DNA of 64,000 nt from Singulisphaera sp. GP187 (lineage in GTDB: Bacteria; Planctomycetota; Planctomycetia; Isosphaerales; Isosphaeraceae), in NCBI RefSeq assembly GCF_900129635.1, contig NZ_FSRB01000002.1, forward strand, positions 2,198,727 through 2,262,726. The letters are read 5' to 3'. The notes beneath the pieces were generated by a model. It was not told the DNA's origin, did no database searches, and saw only the letters and a program-made list of their open reading frames with translations. The first letter of the stretch is position 1. Each line of letters starts with the position of its first letter. Positions 36,833 to 46,430 of the stretch are shown in pieces. The position numbers were made by a program, and so were the translations under genes.

Positions 36833-38092
36833 ATGGAGCTTGCAATTCGGGTCGCGAATGTATCGAAACTCTATCATCTGGGGGCTCGCCAGCAGGCGGG
36901 TTACGCGACGCTCCGGGAGAGCCTGGGGGCGGCCGTCGCCGCTCCGATCAGGCGTCTGCGTCAGTTCTACCAGGGTGATCGCACGGGCTTGCATGACGCG
37001 CAAAGCGATGAGCATTGGGCCCTGAAGGACGTCTCGTTTGAGATCCGTCCGGGCGAGGCGATCGGGATCATTGGCCGCAACGGCGCAGGAAAATCGACGC
37101 TTCTGAAAATCCTGAGCCGAATTACATCGCCGACGGATGGCCGCGTTCGGATTCGTGGTCGCTTGGGAAGTTTGCTGGAGGTCGGAACGGGCTTTCATCC
37201 GGAATTGACTGGTCGCGAGAACGTTTTCCTGTACGGAGCCATCATCGGGATGGGCCGCCAGGAAATTGCGCGCAAGTTCGACGCGATCGTTGATTTCGCC
37301 GAAATCGACCGATTCATTGATACGCCCGTGAAGCGCTACTCAAGTGGCATGTACGTGCGTTTGGCGTTCGCCGTAGCGGCTCACATGGAACCCGACATCC
37401 TCCTGATCGACGAGGTCCTCTCCGTCGGCGACCTTGCGTTTCAGAGAAAATGCATGGAGCACACGAAGCGACTCCTGGAGAGCGATGCAACCCTCTTGTT
37501 CGTCTCACACAATATGTTTTCAATCAAGGCGCTATGCCCTCGATCCGTCTATCTCTCAAAAGGCAAAGTCGTCTTCGATGGCGCAACGGAGGAAGCCGTT
37601 TGTCACTATGACCAAGACGGAAGCATGGAGGTTGCGAACTGGGCGGAAAAGACGGTGGGCTCCGACCCCTCACAATGCCCGATCTCAATCAGCTCGATGG
37701 AAACGCTGGACGATGAGGGGCAGTCACGCACCCTCTTCAAATACGGCGACAGGATTCGCATCCGACTCCACTATGAGGTCCGGAAGCCGATTCGCGAACC
37801 GAACTTCACTGTGGCCATGGTGCGGTCCGATGCGGTGGCTTGCTGTAATTATAACACAAGCATGGACGGCTTCTCGACCGCATTGGTTTCCGGCAGCGGG
37901 ACCATTGAATTACGCACTCCCCCGCTCAAACTGGTCTCCGAGCTCTACGCCCTCCATGTCCTGGTCTGGGACACTTCGTTTCAGCATCTTTACTGTGCCC
38001 AGGTCGGAAAGAGCATCCATATCAGCCATCCCGATCTTAGCACCGAGTTTGGTGTGTTTCATGAACCCGCGGAGTGGTGTTGGAGAAACTGA
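36833..38092 (+). CDS. wzt: ABC polysaccharide exporter ATPase (Wzt type)
   Basis: 419 residues. GAGAGG sits 5 bases before the ATG. Walker A GRNGAGKS at 81-88, signature YSSGMYVRL from 169, Walker B ILLIDE at 189-194 with catalytic Glu194, and H-loop His226 (FVSHNM). Residues ~260-415 form a Wzt C-terminal carbohydrate-binding domain of beta-sandwich type; in characterised Wzt proteins this part recognises the modified chain end. It powers the permease at 29313-30200. Presence of a C-terminal domain suggests that export is coupled to a specific chain terminus, perhaps the sugar modified by the nearby acyl- or methyltransferases. Confidence 0.93.
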   Translation: MELAIRVANVSKLYHLGARQQAGYATLRESLGAAVAAPIRRLRQFYQGDRTGLHDAQSDEHWALKDVSFEIRPGEAIGIIGRNGAGKSTLLKILSRITSPTDGRVRIRGRLGSLLEVGTGFHPELTGRENVFLYGAIIGMGRQEIARKFDAIVDFAEIDRFIDTPVKRYSSGMYVRLAFAVAAHMEPDILLIDEVLSVGDLAFQRKCMEHTKRLLESDATLLFVSHNMFSIKALCPRSVYLSKGKVVFDGATEEAVCHYDQDGSMEVANWAEKTVGSDPSQCPISISSMETLDDEGQSRTLFKYGDRIRIRLHYEVRKPIREPNFTVAMVRSDAVACCNYNTSMDGFSTALVSGSGTIELRTPPLKLVSELYALHVLVWDTSFQHLYCAQVGKSIHISHPDLSTEFGVFHEPAEWCWRN

Positions 38093-38196
38093 TTGCCACC
38101 CTGCAACGCGAGCCAGGCGCACCATGGGTCCCTGGCTCTGCAATCGCGGGTTGCCTGGCCGATGCTCAGGAAAAAAAGAGGGAGAGGGAAGCAATT

Positions 38197-39213
38197 ATGG
38201 GTGTCTCGATCGCTATTGCGACCTATAACCGGGCCGAAGAACTCGAGCGGACGCTTATCAGCCTCGATCAGGTTGATCGGGCCGGACTCGAGGATTACGA
38301 AATCCTGATTGTCGACAACCGTAGCAGTGATCATACCAGCGAGGTGGCGGCGAGGATGTCTCACCGTTTTTCGGGGCGGTTGCGGTACATTCACGAACCG
38401 AAACAAGGCTTGAGCCACGCTCGGAATCGTGCCATCTCCGAGGCTTGCTTCCCCATCATCGTTTTTGTGGACGACGACGTAAACTTTGATGGGAATTGGT
38501 TGCGTCATTTGATGGCGGCCTTCGAGACCGGCGGTCATGCCGCGATCGGCGGTCGCGCTTCGCTCATCTTCCCCCAGGCCCGACCGAAGTGGCTCGGCGA
38601 GCGCGACGAGGGGCTGCTCACGAAGGTGGAACTCGGATCAGAGCGGCGGCCAGCAAATCCAGGCGAACTCTTTGGCCTGAATCTCGCTCTCCTCAAGGAG
38701 TGGGTCGATCACGTCGGAGGGTTCAGGACGGATCTTGGCCGGGTTGGGAAATGCTTGTTGGGCGGCGAAGAATCGGAACTGCTCGAGAGAATCGCGGCGG
38801 CGGGAGGAACCCTGCTGTACGAACCGGCCCTGATTGTCGGGCACCGGGTCCCACCCGAGCGGCTCCGCCGACGCTGGTTCTGGAGCCGCTGTTACTGGGG
38901 GGAACGCGGTGAGATGCGGGTACGGCCCGAGCAAGAGGTCTGCCTGCACGAAGTCATTCGGAGAGGCTGGCACGTCGCACTCACTTGTAAGGATCTCTCG
39001 CGGGCCCTGCTCTCGCTTAGTCCTGGGAATGAAGAATGTTTTCATTACTCGTGTGTGCTTGCGGGACGACTTGGAGCGTGCGTGGGAATGTTTCTTCGTC
39101 TGGCGACGAAGCCTCGGCTGGTTCCGTTTCATTCCGTCGATCGATCCGAGTCTCGACTGCCCAGGGCTCGAGCATTCCTCGTCGGTTCATCGGGGCTTCG
39201 TGATCGTCGCTGA
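38197..39213 (+). CDS. Glycosyltransferase family 2
   Basis: 338 residues from the ATG at 38197, chosen because GAGGGAGAGGGAA precedes it and the GT-A domain starts right there (GVSIAIATYNRAEELERTLI); the open frame upstream is not family-like. ILIVDNRSSDHTSEV and the metal/donor site VFVDDDVNFDGNW follow. LNLALLKEWVDHVGGFRTDL and LGGEESELLERIAAAG are the C-terminal catalytic part. It is the last gene of the operon. Sugar specificity unknown. Confidence 0.88.
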   Translation: MGVSIAIATYNRAEELERTLISLDQVDRAGLEDYEILIVDNRSSDHTSEVAARMSHRFSGRLRYIHEPKQGLSHARNRAISEACFPIIVFVDDDVNFDGNWLRHLMAAFETGGHAAIGGRASLIFPQARPKWLGERDEGLLTKVELGSERRPANPGELFGLNLALLKEWVDHVGGFRTDLGRVGKCLLGGEESELLERIAAAGGTLLYEPALIVGHRVPPERLRRRWFWSRCYWGERGEMRVRPEQEVCLHEVIRRGWHVALTCKDLSRALLSLSPGNEECFHYSCVLAGRLGACVGMFLRLATKPRLVPFHSVDRSESRLPRARAFLVGSSGLRDRR

Positions 39214-39674
39214 GGCTTGAACTGACCGTAATCAATGATGCAGAAGATCAACAACTCGTTCGTCGAAGAGCGACTCAATTTAGCCGCCATCGAGCCGCGG
39301 TGATTCGGTCGAAACCGTGCTTCCGATCGTGTAGTGTTGCACGTTCTCAGCGGTTATCTGCGTTTGCGTCGCATCTCGTCCCACCAGGCGAACTCTCTTC
39401 AATTCGTCTCAACCCCCGAAACAATCCCTGCCCTCGATTTCCAAAAACCTGCGACCTCACGGTTCCGGGTCTGCATTGAACCCGGCTCATTGTCGTGGCT
39501 CGCTCCAGTCGCTTGGGCATCGCCTGAATGAAGTCGCATGTCTCCGACAGTGACTGCAACTTGGCTCACTGAACCGCGGTCGGATCCATTCAAGCCATGA
39601 CCAAACTAGGGTGTGGCGACCCTGGGACCATCGCTCCCCTGCCCATGGCAGACGCCACATCGGAGGACCTAGTG
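39214..39674. other. 461-base spacer, likely promoter region of the giant DMFase-like gene
   Basis: No supported gene. No strong hairpin with T-tract was found after the GT2 stop, so read-through from the EPS operon into the giant gene is possible. In-frame ATGs at 39597 and 39648 precede the chosen start of the giant gene. Confidence 0.5.
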
Positions 39675-42600
39675 ATGAACAGACGATTCCATCGTCAGTC
39701 GAAAATGAAGAAGCACCACTTTGCGAATCATCCTTTTGTCGAGGTATTGGAAGACAAAGTCCTTTTTGCTGTCAACCCAATCGTCGCTGAAAATCAGTTA
39801 CCTGGTAATCCTCCGAGCGAGTGGGACATTGCCGGCTCGGGCGACACGTCGCTCCAGGGGTTCGCCACGGACATCAGTGTCGATCAAGGGCAGACGGTCT
39901 CTTTCAAGATCAACGATACATCCTCCGCTCCCTATCAAATTGATATCTATCGTATGGGGTATTATGCGGGCTTGGGCGCACGGAGGGTGGCGACGATCCC
40001 TTCCACCCAGACGCTTCGGATCGTGCAGCCGGCCCCGCTCACCGATGCGTCCACGGGGCTTGTCGACGCAGGGAACTGGGCGGTGGCCGCGACATGGGCG
40101 GTTCCCTCGACGGCGACGTCCGGGATCTATTTCGCCAAGATCACGCGCACCGATACGGGCGGGGCAAGCCATATTTACTTCGTGGTCCGCGACGATGGCG
40201 GGCATTCCGACTTACTCTTCCAGACCTCCGACACGACTTGGGAAGCGTACAACAACTGGGGTGGTGTGAGCTTCTACACCGGTCCGCTCGGCCAGAATCC
40301 CAGTCGGGCCTACGAGATCAGCTATAACCGGCCGTTCATCACCCGAACCAGCACTGTCGGCGGACGTGATTTCGTCTTTGGTGAAGAGTATCCCATGGTT
40401 CGCTGGCTGGAAGCAAACGGGTACGACGTCAGCTATTTCACCGGGGTGGATAGCGATCGCTACGGCTCGGAAATCCTTCAACATCATGGGTTCTTGTCCG
40501 TTGGCCATGATGAATATTGGTCCGGTCAGCAGCGGGCCAACGTCGAGACCGCGCGCGACGCGGGCGTGAACCTCGCCTTCTTCAGCGCCAACGAGATCTA
40601 CTGGAAAACGCGCTGGGATACCAGTATCGACTCGTCCCACACTCCGTACCGAACCCTGGTCTGCTACAAAGAAACGATCGCGGCCAATAAGATCGATCCG
40701 ATGGCCGGCGTCTGGACTGGCACCTGGCGCGATCCCCGGTTCCGCACTCCAGGGGACGGCGGTTTGTCGGAGAACGCTCTCTCAGGTCAAATCTTCGTCG
40801 TCAATCGCGGTCCTGGGGGCGAGACCGGGACGTCGATGAATGTTCCCCAAGCCGATGGACTGCTACGGCTCTGGCGCAACACCGCCGTCGCCGGCCTTGC
40901 GCCCGGTCAGACCGCGACGCTCGGCGATCAGGTTCTCGGCTACGAGTGGGACGAGGATCGTGACAACGCATTCCGGCCCGCCGGCCTGATTCGCATGTCC
41001 TCGACGACTCAGAACATCCCTCAGTTAATTGATGACAGTTATGTGAACTGCCCATTCGGAGGCTCGGGGGCCAACCCGGGAGGGGTGTGCGCGTCGTGCG
41101 GTTGTGTCGTCAAAACGGGGACCGCGACCCATAGCCTGACCCTCTACCGCGCCAGCAGCGGGGCCTTGGTCTTCGGCGCGGGGACGGTCCAGTGGTCGTG
41201 GGGCCTGGACGGGACCCATGATGGAGGCTCGACAGTCCCCGACCAGAGCATGCGTCAGGCGACTGTCAACCTGTTCGCCGACATGGGCGTTCAACCCGCG
41301 ACGCTCCAGTCCGGCCTGGTCTATGCCACGATGTCGACCGACACGGTCGGCCCCTCATCCGTCGTCACCTCGCCGTCATCGGGTTCGAGCCTCCAGGTCG
41401 GCGTTCCGATCACGATCACCGGTACCGCGGCGGATACCGGCGGTGGCCGGGTGGGGGGCGTCGAGGTCTCGGTCGATGGCGGACAAACCTGGAGCCGAGC
41501 CACGGGACGAGAAAATTGGAGCTACACCTGGACGCCTGCCATCAGCGGCCTGATCCTCATTGAAAGCCGCGCCACCGACGACAGCGCCAACATCGGCAAA
41601 CCCTCGGCAAGTGTCTCCGAAAACGTCACGCTCATGCCCACGAGCGCAACCGGGCTTGTCGCCGAGTACAACTTCGACGCGGGGAGTGGCACGACGCTCA
41701 CCGACCTGTCGGGTCAGAACAACAATGGGACCATCTCGAACGCGACCTGGACGACTTCCGGCCATACCGGCTCCGCGCTTGCCTTCAATGGCACGAACAG
41801 TTGGGTGACGGTCGCCAACTCCAGCTCGCTCAATCTGAGCAGCGCCATGACACTGGAGGCCTGGGTCAAGCCCACCTCCATCACCAACCCCAGTCCCCTT
41901 CTCTTCAGGGAGGGAGCCGGAAACAGTGCATACTCACTTTATGGTGCCTATAAGTCCGTACCCAGTATTTATATCAACCACAATATCACAGGGGAGCTCA
42001 GCGCCCCGGCCTACCAGTCCCTCGCGACGAATACGTGGAGCCATGTCGCGGCCACGTACGATGGATCGACGCTTCTCCTCTATGTGAACGGAGTCAGGGT
42101 CAGTCAGGCCACGGGTGTCACCACCTTGTCCTCGTCCGGCGGGGCGCTTCGGATTGGGGGAGACTCCACGTTCGGCGAGTTCTTCAATGGCCTGATTGAC
42201 GACGTCCGGATTTATAATCGTTCCTTGAGTATGGCGGAAATTCAAGCCGACATGGGCACCCCCGTCGGAGGCGCCATGGATAGCACGCCCCCCACCGCCG
42301 CGATCACATCGCCGGTTGCCAATGCAAGCCTCAGCGGAACCACCACGATCGTGGCGAATGCAACGGACTTCACCGGGGTCGCCGGCGTCCAGTTCCTGCT
42401 CAACGGCAGCCCACTCGGGGTCGAAGATGTTGCCGCACCGTTCTCGTTGGCCTGGAATACGACGAGTGTGGCCAACGGGACCTATCTTTTGTCGGCGCGA
42501 GCACGCGACATGGCAGGGAATTTCAAGACCTCCAGCACCGTGTCGGTTACTGTCAATAATCCCACCGATTTGGTCGCTCCGACGGTCCGGCTCATGAGTC

Positions 42601-45600
42601 CCTACGCCAACACGACGGCTGGCAGCCAGATGGTTCTTGCGGCCTTCGCTTCGGATAACGTCGGTGTCACCCAAGTGCAGTTCCTGGCCAACGGCAATCC
42701 GCTCGGGTCGGCGCTCACGACGGCCCCGTACAGGGCCCTTGCCACCCTCGCGACGGGCACCTACACCATTACCGCCGTGGCGACCGACGCCCATGGCAAC
42801 CAGGCAACCTCGAGTTCGTTCACGGTGACGGTGGATACCACGGCTCCGACCGTGACCAGCCAGTCCCCTGCTCCGAACGCGACTGGAATTGCCACAGACA
42901 GTCCCATCAAGGTCACGTTCAATAAGCCGATTTTGTTCAATCCGAACAATGTCTCCGTAACCGGTTCCAACGGGACTGTGACCGGCAGTCTGATTTATGA
43001 CGCTCCCACGCAGTCCTTGATCTTCTCGCAGGACCTGATTCCGTCAACCAGATACACCGTCACTCTCAACGGGATCTCAGACATTTATGGCAATGTTCAG
43101 GCGCCGATTTCCTGGTCCTTCACCACCTCCAGCGTGTACCGTGCCTCCTTCTGGGGAGGCGGAGCGATTCCTGACATTGCCTCCGCTACTGACCATGCGG
43201 CCGTCGAGGTCGGTATGAAGTTCACGAGCGGCACCGCGGGACAGATCACCGGCATCCGCTTCTACAAAGGGGCCGCGAACACCGGGACCCATGTCGCCCA
43301 CCTCTGGACCGCCACGGGAACCCTCCTCGCCACCGCCACGTTCACGGGTGAGTCGGCGTCGGGGTGGCAGCAAGTTCTCTTCTCCGCGCCGGTGGCCATT
43401 TCCGCGAATACGACCTACGTTGTCTCCTACTTCGCCCCCGTGGGTGGCTATGCGACCACGGCCGGATACTTCGCCAATTCAGGGTTCGACAACGGGGATC
43501 TCCACGCGCCCTCAGGTCCAACGAGTGGTGGTAACGGACTCTACCTCTATACCAACAGCGGCGGATTCCCCAACGCTTCGTTCCAATCGAGCAACTACTG
43601 GGTCGACCCCATCTTCGGGCTCTCCGGCGCCGACACCACCCCACCCTCGGTCAGCCTTGTCACGCCAGCCAGCAACGCGACCGGTGTGGCGGTTGGCACG
43701 ACCGTCTCCGCCTCCTTCAGCGAAGCGGTTCAGCCCAGCACCATCGTGATGACGCTGACAGGGCCGGGAGGAGCCGTCGCGGGATCGTTCGCCTACACTA
43801 CCAGCACCAACACGGCCACGTTTACGCCGTCGGCCCCGCTGGCCGCGTCGACCACCTACACCGTCAACGTCAGCGGCGCCAAGGACCTCGCCAACAACGT
43901 CATGGCTCCAACCTCCTGGTCGTTCACCACCGGAACCGGCAGCGTCTCGGTCAGCTCGTTCTGGAGTAACTCCGTGATTCCCGCGGTTGCTTCGGACGCC
44001 GACACCTCGGCCGTCGAGCTTGGCATGAAATTCACCAGTGACACCGCGGGAACCATTACGGGGGTCCGCTTCTATAAAGGGGCCGCGAACACCGGGACCC
44101 ATGTCGCCCACCTCTGGACCGCCACGGGAACCCTCCTCGCCACCGCCACGTTCACGGGTGAGTCGGCGTCGGGGTGGCAGCAAGTTCTCTTCTCCGCGCC
44201 GGTGGCCATTTCCGCGAATACGACCTACGTTGTCTCCTACTTCGCCCCCGTGGGTCGGTATGCAAGCAATTCGGCATATTTCGCCACGTCCGGAGTCGAT
44301 AACGGGACGCTCCATGCCCCCTCAAGCCCGGCGAGCGGAGGCAACGGACTCTACGTCTATGGCAGCAGTGGCGGGTTCCCGACGAATTCCTACAATTCGA
44401 CCAACTACTGGGTCGACGTCGTCTACAGCGGCACGGACACGACGCCGCCCACCGTCACCACCAGCACACCCGCCGCGAATGCGACCGGAGTCGCGACCAC
44501 CACCACGGTTTCCGCGATCTTCAGCGAACCGGTTCAGGCCGGCACCATCGTGATGACGCTGACGGGTCCGGGAGGAGCCGTCGCGGGATCGTTCGCCTAC
44601 ACCACCGGCACCAACACGGCCACGTTTACGCCGTCGGCCTCGCTGGCTGCGCAGACCACCTACACCGTCAACGTCAGCGGCGCCAAGGACCTCGCCAACA
44701 ACGTCATGGCCCCAACCTCTTGGTCGTTTACCACCGGAACCGGCAGCGTCTCGGTCAGCTCGTTCTGGAGTAACTCCGTGATTCCCGCGGTTGCTTCGGA
44801 CGCCGACACCTCGGCCGTCGAGCTTGGCATGAAATTCACCAGTGACACCGCGGGAACCATTACGGGGGTCCGCTTCTATAAAGGGGCCGCGAACACCGGG
44901 ACCCATGTCGCCCACCTCTGGACCGCCACGGGAACCCTCCTCGCCACCGCCACGTTCACGGGTGAGTCGGCGTCGGGGTGGCAGCAAGTTCTCTTCTCCG
45001 CGCCGGTGGCCATTTCCGCGAATACGACCTACGTTGTCTCCTACTTCGCCCCCGTGGGTCGGTATGCAAGCAATTCGGCATATTTCGCCACGTCCGGAGT
45101 CGATAACGGGACGCTCCATGCCCCCTCAAGCCCGGCGAGCGGAGGCAACGGACTCTACGTCTATGGCAGCAATGGCGGGTTCCCGACGAATTCCTACAAT
45201 TCGACCAACTACTGGGTCGACGTCGTCTACAGCGGCACGGACACGACGCCGCCCACCGTCACCACCAGCACACCCGCCGCGAATGCGACCGGAGTCGCGA
45301 CCACCACCACGGTTTCCGCGATCTTCAGCGAACCGGTTCAGGCCGGCACCATCGTGATGACGCTGACGGGTCCGGGAGGAGCCGTCGCGGGATCGTTCGC
45401 CTACACCACCAGCACCAACACGGCCACGTTTACGCCGTCGGCCCCGCTGGCCGCGCAGACCAACTACACCGTCAACGTCAGCGGCGCCAAGGACCTCGCC
45501 AACAACGTTATGACGAGTGTCGCTTGGACCTTCACGACCGCAACGCCAAGCGTCTGGACCGAATCGACCCCGGCGGATTTCGCCACCGGAACCTTCAACG

Positions 45601-46430
45601 GGACCCTGGTCGCCGATGCGTCAGCCGGCGGAATCAAGCTGGCGTCAAATCTGCGAGACGACTTCATCAGCAGTACGCTGGGCCCGTTGTGGACGACCGT
45701 CGCATGGGGCCCCTCAGCCCGCTCGACGATCACGGGAGGCGTCGTCACGGTCGCCGCTGAGGAGATCTTCCATAATGCGGCAACGGCTACGGATACGGGG
45801 GTTGAAGGCCGGATCAGCTTTTCCAATGCCTATCAGCACTTCGGAATGGCCACCGACCTTGTGACGAGCATTGGAAATTCCTGGGCGCTGTTCAGCACGA
45901 GTGGAACGACGAACACGCTCTTCGCCCGGGTCAACGTTAACGGGGTCATGCAAGACGTCAACCTCGGCGCCCTGCCGGTCGGTTTCCATACGTACCAGAT
46001 CCAGCCGGTTGCGACCGGCTTTGCGTTCTCCGTCGATGGAGTGCTCCAGACCACAATCACCGCGACGTTGCCGGCCGGAACGAATCTGAGACTCGTGCTC
46101 TCCGACTTCGCGGGAGCTTCTCAGTCCCCCCTTCAAGCGGACTGGACCCGAGTCATGGGAGGAACCTACATCTCCTCAACCTTCGACGCGGGAAAGACCA
46201 CGACTTGGCTGAACGCGTCCTGGACCTCGTCACTCCCCGCCGGCACCAGTGTGATCGTCCAGACGAGCAGTTCCACCGACAACGTCACCTGGTCGCCCTG
46301 GGCAGCGGTCGTCAACGGTGGGACGATCGCGAGTCCAAGCGGCCGTTACCTGCGATACCGACTCGTGCTGACCTCGCCCGATTCGATCGCGATCCCCACC
46401 TTGCTCGGGATCTCGATCTACCGGATGTGA
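39675..46430 (+). CDS. Giant secreted protein: N,N-dimethylformamidase-like domain plus LamG, Ig-like and DUF4082 repeats
   Basis: 2,251 residues from the ATG at 39675 (GGAGG 8 bases upstream). The basic N-terminus is followed by FVEVLEDKVLFAVN, a variant of the planctomycete LEDRxL export motif. Residues ~45-500 resemble the large-subunit domain of N,N-dimethylformamidase (DIYRMGYYAGLGARRV, WEAYNNWGGVSFY, YFTGVDSDRYG, SVGHDEYWSGQQR). Then come an Ig-like module, a LamG-type domain (GLVAEYNFDAGSGTTLTDLS), two Ig-like modules, and a series of SbsA-type Ig (Big_5) and DUF4082 domains, the latter three times (FYKGAANTGTHVAHLWTATG). A beta-rich C-terminus ends it. Other proteins of this build are cell-surface; substrate unknown. 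Since it follows the EPS operon it may bind the polymer. Confidence 0.85.
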   Translation: MNRRFHRQSKMKKHHFANHPFVEVLEDKVLFAVNPIVAENQLPGNPPSEWDIAGSGDTSLQGFATDISVDQGQTVSFKINDTSSAPYQIDIYRMGYYAGLGARRVATIPSTQTLRIVQPAPLTDASTGLVDAGNWAVAATWAVPSTATSGIYFAKITRTDTGGASHIYFVVRDDGGHSDLLFQTSDTTWEAYNNWGGVSFYTGPLGQNPSRAYEISYNRPFITRTSTVGGRDFVFGEEYPMVRWLEANGYDVSYFTGVDSDRYGSEILQHHGFLSVGHDEYWSGQQRANVETARDAGVNLAFFSANEIYWKTRWDTSIDSSHTPYRTLVCYKETIAANKIDPMAGVWTGTWRDPRFRTPGDGGLSENALSGQIFVVNRGPGGETGTSMNVPQADGLLRLWRNTAVAGLAPGQTATLGDQVLGYEWDEDRDNAFRPAGLIRMSSTTQNIPQLIDDSYVNCPFGGSGANPGGVCASCGCVVKTGTATHSLTLYRASSGALVFGAGTVQWSWGLDGTHDGGSTVPDQSMRQATVNLFADMGVQPATLQSGLVYATMSTDTVGPSSVVTSPSSGSSLQVGVPITITGTAADTGGGRVGGVEVSVDGGQTWSRATGRENWSYTWTPAISGLILIESRATDDSANIGKPSASVSENVTLMPTSATGLVAEYNFDAGSGTTLTDLSGQNNNGTISNATWTTSGHTGSALAFNGTNSWVTVANSSSLNLSSAMTLEAWVKPTSITNPSPLLFREGAGNSAYSLYGAYKSVPSIYINHNITGELSAPAYQSLATNTWSHVAATYDGSTLLLYVNGVRVSQATGVTTLSSSGGALRIGGDSTFGEFFNGLIDDVRIYNRSLSMAEIQADMGTPVGGAMDSTPPTAAITSPVANASLSGTTTIVANATDFTGVAGVQFLLNGSPLGVEDVAAPFSLAWNTTSVANGTYLLSARARDMAGNFKTSSTVSVTVNNPTDLVAPTVRLMSPYANTTAGSQMVLAAFASDNVGVTQVQFLANGNPLGSALTTAPYRALATLATGTYTITAVATDAHGNQATSSSFTVTVDTTAPTVTSQSPAPNATGIATDSPIKVTFNKPILFNPNNVSVTGSNGTVTGSLIYDAPTQSLIFSQDLIPSTRYTVTLNGISDIYGNVQAPISWSFTTSSVYRASFWGGGAIPDIASATDHAAVEVGMKFTSGTAGQITGIRFYKGAANTGTHVAHLWTATGTLLATATFTGESASGWQQVLFSAPVAISANTTYVVSYFAPVGGYATTAGYFANSGFDNGDLHAPSGPTSGGNGLYLYTNSGGFPNASFQSSNYWVDPIFGLSGADTTPPSVSLVTPASNATGVAVGTTVSASFSEAVQPSTIVMTLTGPGGAVAGSFAYTTSTNTATFTPSAPLAASTTYTVNVSGAKDLANNVMAPTSWSFTTGTGSVSVSSFWSNSVIPAVASDADTSAVELGMKFTSDTAGTITGVRFYKGAANTGTHVAHLWTATGTLLATATFTGESASGWQQVLFSAPVAISANTTYVVSYFAPVGRYASNSAYFATSGVDNGTLHAPSSPASGGNGLYVYGSSGGFPTNSYNSTNYWVDVVYSGTDTTPPTVTTSTPAANATGVATTTTVSAIFSEPVQAGTIVMTLTGPGGAVAGSFAYTTGTNTATFTPSASLAAQTTYTVNVSGAKDLANNVMAPTSWSFTTGTGSVSVSSFWSNSVIPAVASDADTSAVELGMKFTSDTAGTITGVRFYKGAANTGTHVAHLWTATGTLLATATFTGESASGWQQVLFSAPVAISANTTYVVSYFAPVGRYASNSAYFATSGVDNGTLHAPSSPASGGNGLYVYGSNGGFPTNSYNSTNYWVDVVYSGTDTTPPTVTTSTPAANATGVATTTTVSAIFSEPVQAGTIVMTLTGPGGAVAGSFAYTTSTNTATFTPSAPLAAQTNYTVNVSGAKDLANNVMTSVAWTFTTATPSVWTESTPADFATGTFNGTLVADASAGGIKLASNLRDDFISSTLGPLWTTVAWGPSARSTITGGVVTVAAEEIFHNAATATDTGVEGRISFSNAYQHFGMATDLVTSIGNSWALFSTSGTTNTLFARVNVNGVMQDVNLGALPVGFHTYQIQPVATGFAFSVDGVLQTTITATLPAGTNLRLVLSDFAGASQSPLQADWTRVMGGTYISSTFDAGKTTTWLNASWTSSLPAGTSVIVQTSSSTDNVTWSPWAAVVNGGTIASPSGRYLRYRLVLTSPDSIAIPTLLGISIYRM
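43266..45530. repeat. Near-identical tandem repeats inside the giant gene
   Basis: The block 43741-44544 is repeated with few changes at 44545-45348 (804-base period), and a partial third copy runs to ~45530. A 180-base core (43266-43445) is identical in all three DUF4082 copies (offsets +810 and +804), including synonymous sites, whereas the sequence just outside it differs. This points to recent duplication and gene conversion. Confidence 0.88.
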
